Positions 24,725 through 37,307 of a DNA stretch of 64,000 bases are shown piece after piece. Every line of letters starts with the position of its first letter. Positions within the stretch are counted from its first letter, which is position 1. Where the stretch lies: NCBI RefSeq assembly GCF_905147045.1, contig NC_065889.1:8933001-8997000 (forward strand), given 5' to 3'. A model generated the notes under the pieces. It made no database searches. It saw only the letters and a program-made list of their open reading frames with translations, and was not told where the DNA came from. The translations under genes and the position numbers were made by a program. The stretch is from Nymphalis io (Eukaryota; Arthropoda; Insecta; Lepidoptera; Nymphalidae).

Positions 24725-27700
24725 ATGGATGTTCAAGGTCGCACTTTATTAAAACTTCCTTGGATTTTTTTACTGTTTTTGTTCGTTTTAGCGGATGAAA
24801 CAACTAATTCAACTGAAAGAAATAATTCAGTGACGTGCAATGTAGAACACGAATATGATGATATGGACGTAAGGAGCGTGATGGGGAAGTGGGGGGCGGT
24901 AGAGCTGTACACGCACCTAAGTAACGAGGGTGTCAAAACGTATCAGACTTGTCCCAAAATTATAATATGGGAGACGTACGAAATTCCCCGTTCTACTTTT
25001 GGGGTACGTTTTCGGAATGGTTAATCAAGTGATACAATTTCATATAAAATTGTTATAATTATTTAATATTTATTTGTTTTCAAAATGTATATCTATCCAT
25101 TTGTCAAAAAACTAAAATCTTGCGATATGTTCGTTTATGTGAATAATACTTGTAGGTACTGACATTTATTTTTGATAAACGAGTTGGTATTTTTACACGA
25201 TATTTTTCATAAAGCTTTGATAGTAGAAATTACATTTGTTTGCATTTTATTTTACAGATAGTGCATAATATTTAAGGCGATTTTAATACAACTAGGTAGT
25301 TTTTCTAAATGTTTTTTTTTATCTATAAATAAAACAATCTGTAGAGTTTTCAACAGTGATAAATATTTAATCGTTTACAAACGTGAAGCGGTGTAAGTAT
25401 AAATGTAAAAACAAATGTTAAAGATGAATGTTGCCAGTAGGAAAAAAACTAATAAAATGCTACCTTCGGAGCTAGTTAAAGTCGAACATATAAATGATTA
25501 TGTATACACAATGTCCAATCTAAACACACCGCGACATAAATTGACTGATGTCGTGACTAACATGTAAAAATAACATAACATTTATATTTACATATTATTT
25601 ATTTTGTTATGATGTATTATTTCAACCAATAAAATCGAATATAATTCAAATATGCATCATGAATTAGGGAATTATCGGTAGATAATTAAGCAAATTAATT
25701 CAGCCATAAAAAGTTTAAACAATGTTATATTTTTCCACTGGTGGGCTTTGTGCAAGCTCAGGCTGCAAAACAGCAGTACTTGATATTGTTGTGTTAGTGT
25801 TTGTAGGGTGAAGGGGCCAGAACAGGCACAAGAGTCATAACATCTTAGTTACCAAGATGGCGCCGCATTGGTGATTTAAGCGATGGTTAACATTTCTTAC
25901 AATACCAATGTCTATGGGCGTTGGTGACCACTTACCATCAGGTGGCCCATTTGCTTGTCCGTTTACCTATACTATAAAAAAATATTTAATAAACATACAA
26001 ATATACTAAACTGCTTATATTATAATGCTCGTGTATTGTGTACCTATGATTCATACGTTTAATATGTATGTAATATCACATTATCTCCAGTGGGATTTCC
26101 AGTTTCCCAGCGTATTTGTTATTTTGATTTGCATTATCCGGCATGTCCCTTCCCGGTTCTCATTTCCCCTCCAACAGCAATCACATACCGAATTTGCATT
26201 CAATTTTTAATGATATACGAAATTGTATTACCTTTAACATTTTTGTAATATTATTTTCTTAATAGACTACTATTTAAGGTTACCGCTATTTTTATTAAAA
26301 GATCATTTATTTTTCTTTTAATTTTTTTTTACACCAACCAAAGAAGTGTTAACAAGCACGACCACAATATTAGGCTATGAATTGATAAATAATAAGTATT
26401 GAAATGACCTTGCCTAATGACCTCGCCAAAGAAAACATTAAAAGTATCAATTATTGCATAACAAAGATATTTCTGCTTCGTTGAATCCAAAAACGAAAAC
26501 TACACTGTAATTCTACCATGACGCATGTAATTATCTAATTATGGTCATACTTGTAAAGGCACATGTGTCTCTTAGATATTGTTTATCCGATTTCAAGATA
26601 CTATTGGAAGTGACCTGTGGCCTAACCTTAGTCGCCCACGTAAATTACACTTGAGTCATGTATTGGGTAGGTCAATCTGAGTGACCCATTTAATCTTGTG
26701 GTCGAATTAAAACGTTCCCTTTACGAAATATGTTAGACCAATTAAGTATATGACTAAAGACGTGACGTAATTAATTGGTCACACCCTAATTTAACAAAAA
26801 ACTAACATATTAAATTGGCTTTTTCTTATGCGAGACGAGGAACCTGTAAGTATTTGAGATAAATTCGATTATAATCTCGTAATTCTAAAATATATTTATT
26901 TATTTCCATTTCATTTCATTTGTAGATACTTTTAAATATATATTATAGATATAGATATATAGATACTTTTTTTTTGTAAAAGATAATTTTTTGTCTTAAA
27001 TACCTTATCACCAATAATTTCTTTTATTTTAGTATTTTTTTGGTATTATTCTTTTTTTTTCTTTTCTCTTTCTTGTTGTTTGAGGATTTATCGTTTTATT
27101 CGTTGTTGTTGTATATAGTATGTATTTATATTATATACTTGTAATTTTGTATGTTTTGATAATATATAAGCCGAGATGGCCCAGTGGTAAGAACGCGTGA
27201 ATCTTAACCGATGATCGTGGGTTCAAACCCGGGCAAGCACCACTGAATTTTCATGTGCTTAATTTGTGATTATAATTCATCTCGTGCTTTACGGTGAAGG
27301 AAAACATCGTGAGGAAACCTGCATGTGTCTAATTTCACTGAAATTCTGCCACATGTGAATTCTACCAACCCGCATTGGAGCAGCGTGGTGGAATAAGCTC
27401 CAAACCTTCTCATCAAAAAGAGGAGAGGAGGCCTTTAGCCCAGCAGTGGGACATTCACAGGCTGTTACGGTTACGGTTACGGATAATATAATTTATTTAT
27501 TGATATATAATATGTGTATTTTATATTTACATTTATTTATTAGTTTGTTTTAATTATAAATTAATATTATTTTATTTATACCACCACCTACCTCATATCC
27601 TATCAGTTATTACTTACACTGTTGGTTGCCTGAAAGAGATCGCTATGTAGCGATAAGGTCGCTATAATTGTATTTTTATTTAGGCTGTATACATGTTTTG

Positions 27701-28770
27701 TATTTTTCTCTTTGTGGTGTACAATAAAGTATAAAGTAAAGGATACTTTCTGACATCTAACAGTCTAAAAATAAAAAAAGTAAAAAATAAATTTGACCTT
27801 CAACTGTCTATAAACATGATCGACGGCATTCAATATAGTGAATTAAACCAGCTGCCTTTGCCCAAACAGCGCTTTCTGTAAACACTGGAGTAAAGTAAAT
27901 TTTTCTAGCTTTGAAGCTTTATACAGAGTACTCATCGAAAACGTTTATTTAAAATATTATCAAAACAAAATATTTTTCATTGGATTTAAATTTCAAAGGT
28001 GTGTAATATATATGAGATAATTTTATATTTTTCCAGCCTTCAACCGAGAACCAGCTTTATCACGTGCAGCATATCAAGGAGAAGTTTTTGCGTGATAACC
28101 GCCATTTGCGGTTATTATGGGACGAAGCCGGACAGACTATTGAATACTCGTTGTACTTCCGCAACGACTCTGCGGGCTACTGGCAGGTCTATGATGAACA
28201 AAATGGTAATCATTTTTAAAACAAAATCTCATTATAATTAAAAAATATGACTTAACAATATTATAAAATATTATCTTTGTTAATGCGATTATGTGTTTTG
28301 TTTTTTTTTTTTTGGTATATAACTTTGCAGTTGTCAATATTTATCTTTTGTAAAATGTAAGAGACTTTTAAGTAAATTATTATACATATGTACATGCACT
28401 TATTGTTATAGGTATATGTACTACAAAATGTTTACCTATTGTTTCAGGAACACTAGCGTCCCGGCCGTCGTATATGCATTTTAATGGAGCCGTTCAAGTT
28501 CTGAAGGCTGTTAACGATCATTTGGTCCTTAATTTTTGCCAAAAAGCATCTAACGGTGCACCGGCGCAGTTGTATACTGTTCTATTCTCAAGGGAACCAG
28601 GATCAATGGCCCGGTGGGAGATCGAAGCGGTCCATGCTATGCTTCAAAATAAAAATCTTTCTGTGGCTTCCAGACGGATGGTCTGTGGTAATAGCGCGCC
28701 AAAATCAACTACAAGTCTAATTTTTTCTACTATTTCATGCCTAATAGCGTATATTATTCGTTCGTCATAA
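24725..28770 (+). CDS. Lipocalin-like secreted protein, probably GPI-anchored (D)
   Basis: Three exons: 24725-25003, 28037-28205 and 28448-28770 (phases 0 and 1), 256 aa. Signal peptide about residues 1-23. Cys38, GKWGA around 54-58 (the usual Tyr after Trp is Gly) and Cys76 are in exon 1; exon 2 has LLWDEAGQTIEYSLYF; exon 3 has VQVLKAVNDHLVLNFC with Cys180 and then Cys229. The exon 3 similarity to gene A (xxVxQVLKxxNxHLVLNFC) makes these two the closest pair. The C-terminus is hydrophobic, ending in a short SS tail, like a GPI signal. Intron 1 is about 3 kb and holds a family L and a full SINE M copy. AATAAA at 28941-28946. First exon C may be an alternative start. Confidence 0.75.
25739..25980 (+). 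mobile_element. Interspersed repeat family L
   Basis: Copy inside intron 1 of lipocalin-like gene D. It has the ggctttgtgcaagctc start, the gggcgttggtgaccacttac block and an A-rich end. Confidence 0.8.
27168..27479 (+). mobile_element. SINE family M, full-length reference copy
   Basis: Complete element: head ccgagatggcccagtggt, B-box gggttcaaaccc, body, and 3' end cagtgggacattcacagg followed by a short hexamer array (TTACGG)n. Flanks share aataatata-like sequence, compatible with a target-site duplication. It lies in intron 1 of gene D. Confidence 0.9.
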
Positions 28771-31700
28771 GTTTTGCAATATTGCATTTATAATTTATAA
28801 ATAGTTTTATTTTTGAGAAGCAATAAGACTTATAAAGAATAATAGTTTGTGAGTATTATAATTGTTTTTTCATATTACTTTTGTATTCTAAAATAAGCTG
28901 TATTAAAATCATTAATTTACTTACGAATAAGGCAATTAAAAATAAAGTTTTACGAATACACTTACGTCTATATTACAAACCGTATTTATAAAGTTTATCT
29001 TATATACACATATTGCTGTTATTATCTTTGTGTCGTAAGCAATCAGAAGCTCTTTATACACTTGAGTGAAAATTTCTGGCATGGTACCATCAACTTGATA
29101 ATATATAATTACACTATTATTTATGGACATCAATTGAGTTAATCTAACCCAGATAAAGAAATTGAATATAATACATTTTCAAAGATAACAAGTAAAGCAT
29201 TATTCACTATTTTGATTTGTTAACCCATACATATATTATCGTGTATCGACAAAGTATATTGATATGTCTAAGCATTAAGTCAGGTAACATCAGTCAGAAA
29301 GAAGTCAGTCATTTAAAACCATTTGTGTGCTTTTTAAAATCTCGTCACTTTAATAGATTCTATCAATCTATTTAACAAATAATAGTTAATTATTATTTCA
29401 ATGGCACAATATATATAATATGTATTTTTACATTATTTATTTAAAAATTCGGGAGAGATCGTGTAAATTACACCTAATTTTCTTCATTTAAAATTTATTA
29501 ATAGTATCTGTATTTAATTTAAAAATAAATAATTGTTACATTATGGGTAATCGAAATCTACTCAAATTGTTTTTAGTATAATTGAACAATATCTCAATAC
29601 ACAGATAACACACTAACACAGACTAACATTACATTAAAAAAAAAACTTTATTAAATTACATCTTTATTTTTTTGTTTTGTCTACGATCTTGATGTTTTAT
29701 TCTAGCTATATCTTTGTCGTTAAAAGTTATTCAGGGAAATAAAAAATGGCCTTATAATATTTTGTAACAAAAAACTATTTTCATTCTTGTTTCTTATATT
29801 GTGCTGTTTATTATTTATTGATTTTTTTAACTGAAACGTTGAACTGCCTTGTATTTTTGTAAGATACTTGAATATCTCATCTTTACGTTTCGAATCGATC
29901 AGAAATTAAATGAGCACGATTTTATTTGTTATTTTAGCAAAGTATGTTATTAATATAAAATAACTAAACATGTATCATATTTGTAACGTCAACATGTGTG
30001 TTATATAGTGTACATTTTTTCAAAGCATATAATTTTAAATGATAATACCTACTTTTTCCGTCCTATGGATATAACAATAATAAGTTTAAAAAATAACATC
30101 TTATATAATAATTTATTTTGGTGACCCAACAAAAAATATAATTGCAGAATTTATCTTATAAGTACAATTGTTGTGACATTTGAAAAATAAAATGAACCAA
30201 AGATAATTTATAAGTATAAGAATTACTATTTGAGCATCTTGTAATATTATGATGAAACTACCTACTAATTATTAAGTATTTATTTATGGTACCTTTTATA
30301 ATTATATTTATTAAATAAATAAATCTGGTATTTTTGTTACGGTTATCCATTATTTATATAAAATCAGGTAAATATTCAATAAAAAATGGTAAAATTTATT
30401 ACGACCCTGATAAGCTAAAAAAATTTAGTCTTTTTGATATAGTTATTAATTAAGGGTTTTTCTACTTTTTCCAGCCAGCAGTCTTTAAATAGTTTAAATA
30501 AGTATATCCAATATGAATATTTTTATAATAGAAGAGGGCCAGCCTTCGAGTGAGAGGGGATCTAATTCGATTACAATGATATATATTAATTTATAAGGAA
30601 GAATATTTTATATATACACATTAACCCACCTTTCAACTAAACTTTGTGAACTGTGTGGAGAAGTGACATAGTTCGGTCAAAATAGACAATTCAACTACCA
30701 ATAATTCTCATAGAGCACAAAATTGGTACAGATCTTAGTTATATTATACAACATACGAAATATCAAAACCCCACATAACTTGCACGGCTATGGCCGATGA
30801 TTTACATAATTATACCCTATCTTGGACACTGTTCACAACCCATTATGACTCCATGGATCAGCCACTGACAAATATATATTTCAATTATTTATATTGAGAT
30901 TTTTAATTAATATACACAAATCAAAATTAAAAATAGCTAGTAGAAAAATCTTGCTCGCCTAGAACCGATATTACCAGCAGTATGATTTGAATCGCAATAC
31001 CGATTCCACGTGTAAATGAAAATGGCCATACCATGTGCCCCTAGAGGAGATAAGATGGATTTAATATTATTTAGAAATGATTGGTACAATTTTTTCCATT
31101 TTCCCAAGTGTCACGAGTGCAATCAGCACAAAAATATTATTTGGAATTACGGATGAATATTTGCGCTGTTTTTTTATTGCGCTTTAAATTTGATAAGCGG
31201 CTATATATCAACGCATGAGGTATTCTACGATAAGGTCCGTGCGCGTGCCCAGGGAACCAGTGTGAGTTCATTAGGTATTTTGTCATCATCAAAAATAATT
31301 CAGAGACCTCAGGAATGTCAATGGAGTCTATCATTTATTTTATTAAGATAATATAATGGCGAAAAAGTTTACCTAAGCTCCTTGGAAAAAAACCTTAGCT
31401 GGCTAATAAAAAAAGAAACTTAAGACTTCAGCCCTCGAAGCAAATTATAAATTATGATAAAAAAATACCTTTAAAACAACAATTAATTCTTCCTATATGG
31501 CTTAATAGTAGTTTTCGTTGAATAAATTGAATTACTTGGTACGATCCAACTTATCACCGAGTTTTCTGGAGTTAGGTCGGAAATAGGACCGCTTTGTGAC
31601 ACATTCACACTGCGTTGCACAAAATTATCCTTGCAAATTACTGACTTAACAAGAGAGCTAAGAATTTTTAATTGTGATGATGAGATTTTATAGAAGAAAA

Positions 31701-33854
31701 CTAGTGGGGACTACGAGTATGTCTATAATTAAGGAAATGCTTCATCATATACTGTGACTTTATTTTAAGAAAATATACATGTTTTCTCAATCGCGATAAA
31801 TCAATTAACAATATCATAACAAACAATATTATATATAAAATAGACGTGGATATTTGCCAATCATATAAAATTAGATTCGGTTTAAAAATAACATCTGTAA
31901 ATGATCTATTGCTAAGCACGTCGTCCAGGTAATGCCCTCTTGAGGACAAGATTTCTAGCTCATTCAACCACGCTGCTTAAATTTGGGATAGTGGATACAC
32001 GTGCGACAGTTTCATCTGAAAAGTTTATAAACCAAGCACGAGATAAAATTAAACGCAAATTAGGACCATTAAAACGCACTGGTGCTTGCCTGCAATCTCT
32101 TGTTAAAATTCACGTGTTCTCGCCACTGGGCCATCCCAGCTACATACAATGCTTAAAAATTATAAAATAGTAACACATCTGCTTGACATATACGTAGAAA
32201 CGTATCATGTGAATTAATACCATTTACTCGTTAAAGCAGAGAGCTCAAAGAAAGCCTTCTCGTTACATTCCCACCCCGCGCCCTCTTCAAAGGGGAGGTA
32301 TGACGTCATTATACTAAAGCCACACTGACATTTACCCTTGAAGTTACAAGCCATTGCAATATTAACTTACAACCCAAATCATAAGGTATTAAATTGTCTA
32401 ACAAGATTCTTAAAGAGAATAGATAAATACGAGTTGTTGTAAATTGGATCACAAACGTTTGTCGGATTAGTTAGGAAAATATTAAATTAAAACACAAGTA
32501 CATAAAAAACATGAAGTCTTTCGTCTCTAACTCAAAGATTCCGTAGCATTATGAGAAACGTCGAGATATAGAAACACGACGAACCAAATTACTATCTAAT
32601 TATTATTTTTTAAAAAATTATTATGTAAACAAATTATATAAGTAATATTTGTTTAGATCTTTCCATTTCCCTTTTTAGTTTTGTTTACCCATTCAAAATA
32701 TATTTTTTTCATTAAAATCAATTTAGGATCGGTAAAGATATCGAACAATAAACAGAAAAGGTGACGAATTCCTCAATTCTATCTTATTAAACCTTTCAGC
32801 GTGGAGTTATAGGATAGTCCGCAATAGGTATTATACATGATTACGAATAAAATCTAAGCTAATAAATATCGAACAATATAGAAAAATGAGTAATCCACTA
32901 GTTTCTTATCTTTAATACGCTGTGGAATTATGCAAGAAAGAAAAAAACATAAAAATTAAAAATATCTGCTACCGAGGAAAATAATTACAAAAAAATAAGG
33001 CAGAATTGATAACTTACTTCTTTTTTAAGTCACTCGGATTAATCACTTAAATTAAAAACAAGATTAATCACTAGGATTAATAGTTTTAAAAAAAATAAAA
33101 TCAAAGAAAACAAGAAATGTTGGTAACAAATAATGAGTTAATAGCTGCGAATATAAAATTATGTAATTATTTTTTGAAAATAAATTTTACGACACAAAAA
33201 ACGCTCTGAGTTTAGGTTAGAAAACAGTGGGTGGAAACTAACTAAGCATGGCTACACATCGCTCTTCAACCTGTAAAAACATTATAGACTTACTAGTCCC
33301 GTCTCGACTTCGAACGGTTAAAAATCATTTCTCTTCTCGAGTTAAAATTTCTTCTCTTTTTTACTGATGCCTACTTTATAAAATAAACCTATAATATGGA
33401 ATATATTTCTGATTTCTTGTCTTAGTGGCTTTGACTAATTAATTAGTTAGGACAAACGATTTTATCAGAATAGTTTACTTGATAAATTATAATAATAAAA
33501 CAAAAAAAAAGAAACTAAGTCAAATATTCGTAATGTTTCGTGAAATTTAGTGTCGAGCGATATTTTGTCGAAATTTACAAGAAAACAACCTAAAATTATT
33601 TAATTTTTATTATTAATGCCATTCTATAAATACGTATTCTAGATATAATTATAGTTCTGATATGTGCTCGTTATGTGACGTGAGACATTCACTCATACAA
33701 TAAATCTAGTATTACATACGTACTACATTATTTTAAAATAAATTTAAAAATCGATTATAGGGGAAATAGTATATTAATATAATTGATTGGTTAATCAAAT
33801 AATTAAATTTTGAAAGATCATTTTTCAAAAACTAACAAATAATAGTAGTTAATA
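28771..33854. other. Gene-poor spacer
   Basis: About 5 kb of A+T-rich DNA after the lipocalin-like cluster. Apart from an old SINE M (31920-32150, reverse) and a TGACGTCA palindrome at 32301-32308 nothing is recognised. Short open frames here are low-complexity and unsupported. Confidence 0.6.
31920..32150 (-). mobile_element. SINE family M, old reverse copy
   Basis: On the reverse strand: head tggcccagtggcgagaacac, then gcaagcaccagtg, cacgagat-type block and the 3' gcagcgtggttgaatgagc. Heavily substituted, but the order is preserved. It accounts for the open frames on both strands here. Confidence 0.6.
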
Positions 33855-34706
33855 CTAACATTCCTCGGGCAGTAATTTAACAATTTCATGGGGATCTGAG
33901 TACACGATATTGTTATTGTTATCGAATGTTATACCGAATATATTTTTGATATGAGCAATTTTTTCAAGTGTATTATTATCTTTATTCACAATAAAAATTC
34001 CATTTTGACCACTAAAATGTGCTACACCTTTGTTATCTATTTCGATAGCTCGATATATTCTAGGTCCATCGTAATAAATACGGTGATCGGAACCGTTTTT
34101 GATTCTGTACAGCCCGGTTTCATTTGTAATAAACATATCATCGTCACCATCAATTGCAAACTGAAATATTTTTTCATGAATGACTTTTTGATGTTCAACT
34201 TTTATATTAGTTTTATCGTGTTCACACTTATATAATTTCTGCGATGGATATTCAATGAAATATAGGTGGTGTTTAAAGAACATATCCCAAATATTATGGT
34301 GGCTTATAACTTTTTCTACTTCACTACCATTCGTTTTGAGGTGCTGCTTATATATCCCTTCGCTGCCTCCGAAAAATACGACATTATCTTTATTGTCAAT
34401 CGCTATTGCGAATCCATTTTCTACACTTTTTAATACTTTGTGTTTTATATGACCTTTTTCAATATATCCAATTTCAAATGAGTCTTCATCGTCTTTGCCG
34501 GTGTTGTAACTGAAGAAAATTTTATGGTCACTATGATCATAGGCTAATTGATAAGGGCGGTTCAATCCCAAGCCTATGACATCTTTTTTGTGAAATTTGT
34601 TATGTACGTGTATCCCTTCACACTTTTTTACGGTTGACGTTTCGATATCGCTCGATTTGGCGGAAGTTACACATATTAAACAAATTATTAGTAAAATTTT
34701 CATCAC
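33855..34706 (-). CDS. Ommochrome-binding protein-like, secreted
   Basis: 283 aa in a single exon. Residues 1-16 are a signal peptide (MMKILLIICLICVTSA). The mature protein is a series of repeated short strands with Asn/Asp-rich turns (IDNKDNVVFF, IDGDDDMFI, IDNKGVAHF, FDNNNNIVY), as in a beta-propeller of the SMP-30/NHL kind. Cys29 near the N-terminus and the C-terminal Cys283 could pair, with one further Cys in YKCEHD. Length and layout fit the ommochrome-binding protein of moth haemolymph (about 270-280 aa), which carries the pigment precursor/ommochrome. Assignment is from family memory; the ligand is inferred. It stands alone on the minus strand between the lipocalin-like cluster and the transporter. 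Confidence 0.75.
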   Translation of the reverse strand: MMKILLIICLICVTSAKSSDIETSTVKKCEGIHVHNKFHKKDVIGLGLNRPYQLAYDHSDHKIFFSYNTGKDDEDSFEIGYIEKGHIKHKVLKSVENGFAIAIDNKDNVVFFGGSEGIYKQHLKTNGSEVEKVISHHNIWDMFFKHHLYFIEYPSQKLYKCEHDKTNIKVEHQKVIHEKIFQFAIDGDDDMFITNETGLYRIKNGSDHRIYYDGPRIYRAIEIDNKGVAHFSGQNGIFIVNKDNNTLEKIAHIKNIFGITFDNNNNIVYSDPHEIVKLLPEEC

Positions 34707-35427
34707 AGAATTTGTTCTACACGATACGATATTTTTTTTAATAAATTTTGTTTGCGAGTTTGATCAGTGGTCACGATCTTTATTGTTCCACGGTATATCA
34801 CAATGTGACATGAACGCAAATGAGAGCATGGATCAATTAGTTGAAATCGATTCAATGGGCGTCTGTTCCTGCTGTTATTGCATAATTGTTAGATGATAAG
34901 CAAGTCACGTTCTGTACAAAAAAATCGTGGCGTTGTATTTGCGATTCTCTTCTGCTATATAAACAAATTGTTATCTCGATTTATCTCATACAGACAATGA
35001 AGTATATGTTATGAGTTTTAATTACCTAATAATAAGTTTGGTTTAAATATAAAAAGGTTAATTTTTAATATCGCGAACTGATATTATTTTTTTAATCACC
35101 ATCCCTCGATTCGCGATTCTATTTATAGGATTTTCTTTCACCCTACGTAGTACTTACCAGGATATCATGGAATGAAAGAGATATTTCGTAGCTAGAAAGA
35201 GATAGAGATAACTACATTGATTTCCTTTCAATACAAAGAGGGCCGTCCCTCTTACGAGTTTCCCCACCGCCACGCCCTACTCACCCTCAAAATTTACCCT
35301 TTCAATACAAAAGTGTAGTTGTACGTGTCGACAATGAGAATGACGACAATGTTTTAAAATATTATTCTCATAATATTTTCATCGTATACAATTTTATACA
35401 AAAATATCAATTATTTAAAATCTCTTA

Positions 35428-36007
35428 CCGAGATAGCCCAGTCATAAGAACGCGTGAATCTTAACCGATGATCGTGGGTTCAAACCCGGGCAAGCACCAC
35501 TGAATTTTCATGTGCTTAATTTGTGATTATAATTCATCTCGTGCTTTACGGTGAAGGAAAAACATCGTGAGGAAACCTGCATGTGTCTAAATTTAACTGA
35601 AATTCTGCCATATGTGTATTCCACCAACCCGCATTGGAGCAGCGTGGTGGAATAAGCTCCAAATCTTCTTCTCAAAAAGAGGAGAGGAGGCCTTTAGTCC
35701 AGCAGTGGGACATTCAACACGAGCCGGTTGGCGTGGTTGGTAGATTCTTGCCTTTCACGCCGAAGGTTGTGGGTTCGATTCCCACCCAGGACAGACATTT
35801 GTGTGCATGAACATGTCTGTTGTCCTGAGTCTGGGTGCAATTATCTATATAAGTATGTATTTACAAAAGAAAAGTAGTATATGTAGTATATCAGTTGTGT
35901 GGTTTCCATAGCACAAGCTATGTACAAGCTTAATTTGGGATCAGATGGCCTTGTGTGAAAAATGTCCCAGGATATTATTATTATTATTAATTACAGGCTG
36001 TTACGGT
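35428..36007 (+). mobile_element. SINE family M interrupted by SINE family G
   Basis: Family M runs from ccgagatagcccagtcat to gcagtgggacattca at about 35716. Family G then begins (35721) and continues to its (ATT)n tail at about 35993, after which the missing M end, acaggctgttacgg, resumes. M is therefore the older insertion. No clear target-site duplication is visible around G. Confidence 0.85.
35721..35993 (+). mobile_element. SINE family G, nested copy
   Basis: Complete copy: gagccggttggcgtggttgg head, gggttcgattcccaccca B-box, body with gtatgtatttacaaaag, and (ATT)n tail. Confidence 0.88.
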
Positions 36008-37307
36008 ATATCAATCATTAAAATAACATCTATAATTATGTTACACCCGCGATTATTTATGCATAACTATGTATAGATACTATAAACAAAGTTGAAAAAT
36101 ATATTTTTACAATAACAAAATAACAAGTAAAATTTAAAAAATAGGTAATTAAAGTATTTATATAACTCAGGTTTTAATTATAATTGAATACACTAATAAC
36201 ATAAAATTAATTAATTTCACGATGCAGATAGAAAAGACACAGAGAAAAAAAGTAGTTTTTTTTGCATCTATTTTCTACATATCACAATAATATAAAGTTT
36301 TTGTTTAACAATCTTAGATCCTTGTTTACTGTTGATGAAAAAAACAAAATAATGGTGATTTTGGTTATATTCAAAATTTCTCCAACAGATTTTTTTGTAT
36401 TTTTTTAATAGTATAATTAAATTTCTCCCACTGTAAATAGTAATAATAACCTTAATTTCCAAAACATTAAATTTATGAACATAAAAAATTCTGTAACACA
36501 CATTTTTTGAAGTTTTAAATTAAAAGTTAATAATATTTATATACGACCATTTGCACTCAAATATTTAATATATAATAAAACAGAAACATGACAATTATAA
36601 ACTTTCCATTGCTGCTGTTGGTTTTTTTTTTTATTAGAGATCTTTGATTTATTCTGCACTTATTATAACTTTTCTTATAACTATTTGACTTCAAAATAAC
36701 TCTTGCACCTCTCAACCGTTATGTTTTCCTGGTGTCCATGTTTTCAATATGTCGTAGCCTCGTAGCAAGCGATCCACGTACAAGCCTCTTTATTCGCTGG
36801 AGGAAAATAACCAGTTTTCCATGTCCATCATCTAATGCAGAGATATACTTATCTTACACTACAGTGAATGGACAGTGACCAAAAAGCCTTTAGGAATAAC
36901 GGAAATGCCAAGAAATCGTCAACAGAGGTCGAATACACTAGGGTAGCATCATTGATCTGGCAGTCTTCCTTTCAGTTACAACTTTTATAAATAACGCACA
37001 CGTAGGCATACAAGGAAAAGGGACGCAGTAAACTTTGGCCTTTCCTTTCCTTTCTATACCTTTGTGAGAAATAGCACCATGCACCGCTTTTCACTTCTAA
37101 AGTCCTAGTATACCATGAGATTTAGAAAATATTTTTGCTATTCGAATATGCCAGGTGACGAAATAAACAAGACTATTTAAAATTAAAAGTTATTTTTATT
37201 ATTTATTTATAAATCAGTATTTAAAATAATAATTAATGAGTTGAATTAACTATAAAACGGTTGTGAACTAAAAAAATCCGTTTTTGCTTTTCAAATATGT
37301 TATTCAT

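Larger units (their letters stand above)
34707..37307. other. Intergenic region between ommochrome-binding-like gene and transporter
   Basis: Holds the nested SINE pair (35428-36007). 36600-37100 is less A+T-rich than its surroundings but matches nothing recognised. Reverse-strand AATAAA motifs around 37195-37207 would serve as the transporter's poly(A) signal. Confidence 0.5.

Noticed and set aside
27168..27240. tRNA-like sequence with A and B boxes
   Set aside because: It is the head of SINE M; it does not close into a proper cloverleaf with an acceptor stem and the same sequence recurs across the window.
31701..31967. Reverse hydrophobic frame that looked like the end of a receptor or channel
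   Set aside because: Its start lies in the 3' part of an old SINE M (gcagcgtggttgaatgagc), and the rest is A+T-rich sequence that gives Ile/Leu by composition.
33951..34235. Forward frames inside the ommochrome-binding-like gene
   Set aside because: Antisense shadows of the coding exon on the reverse strand.
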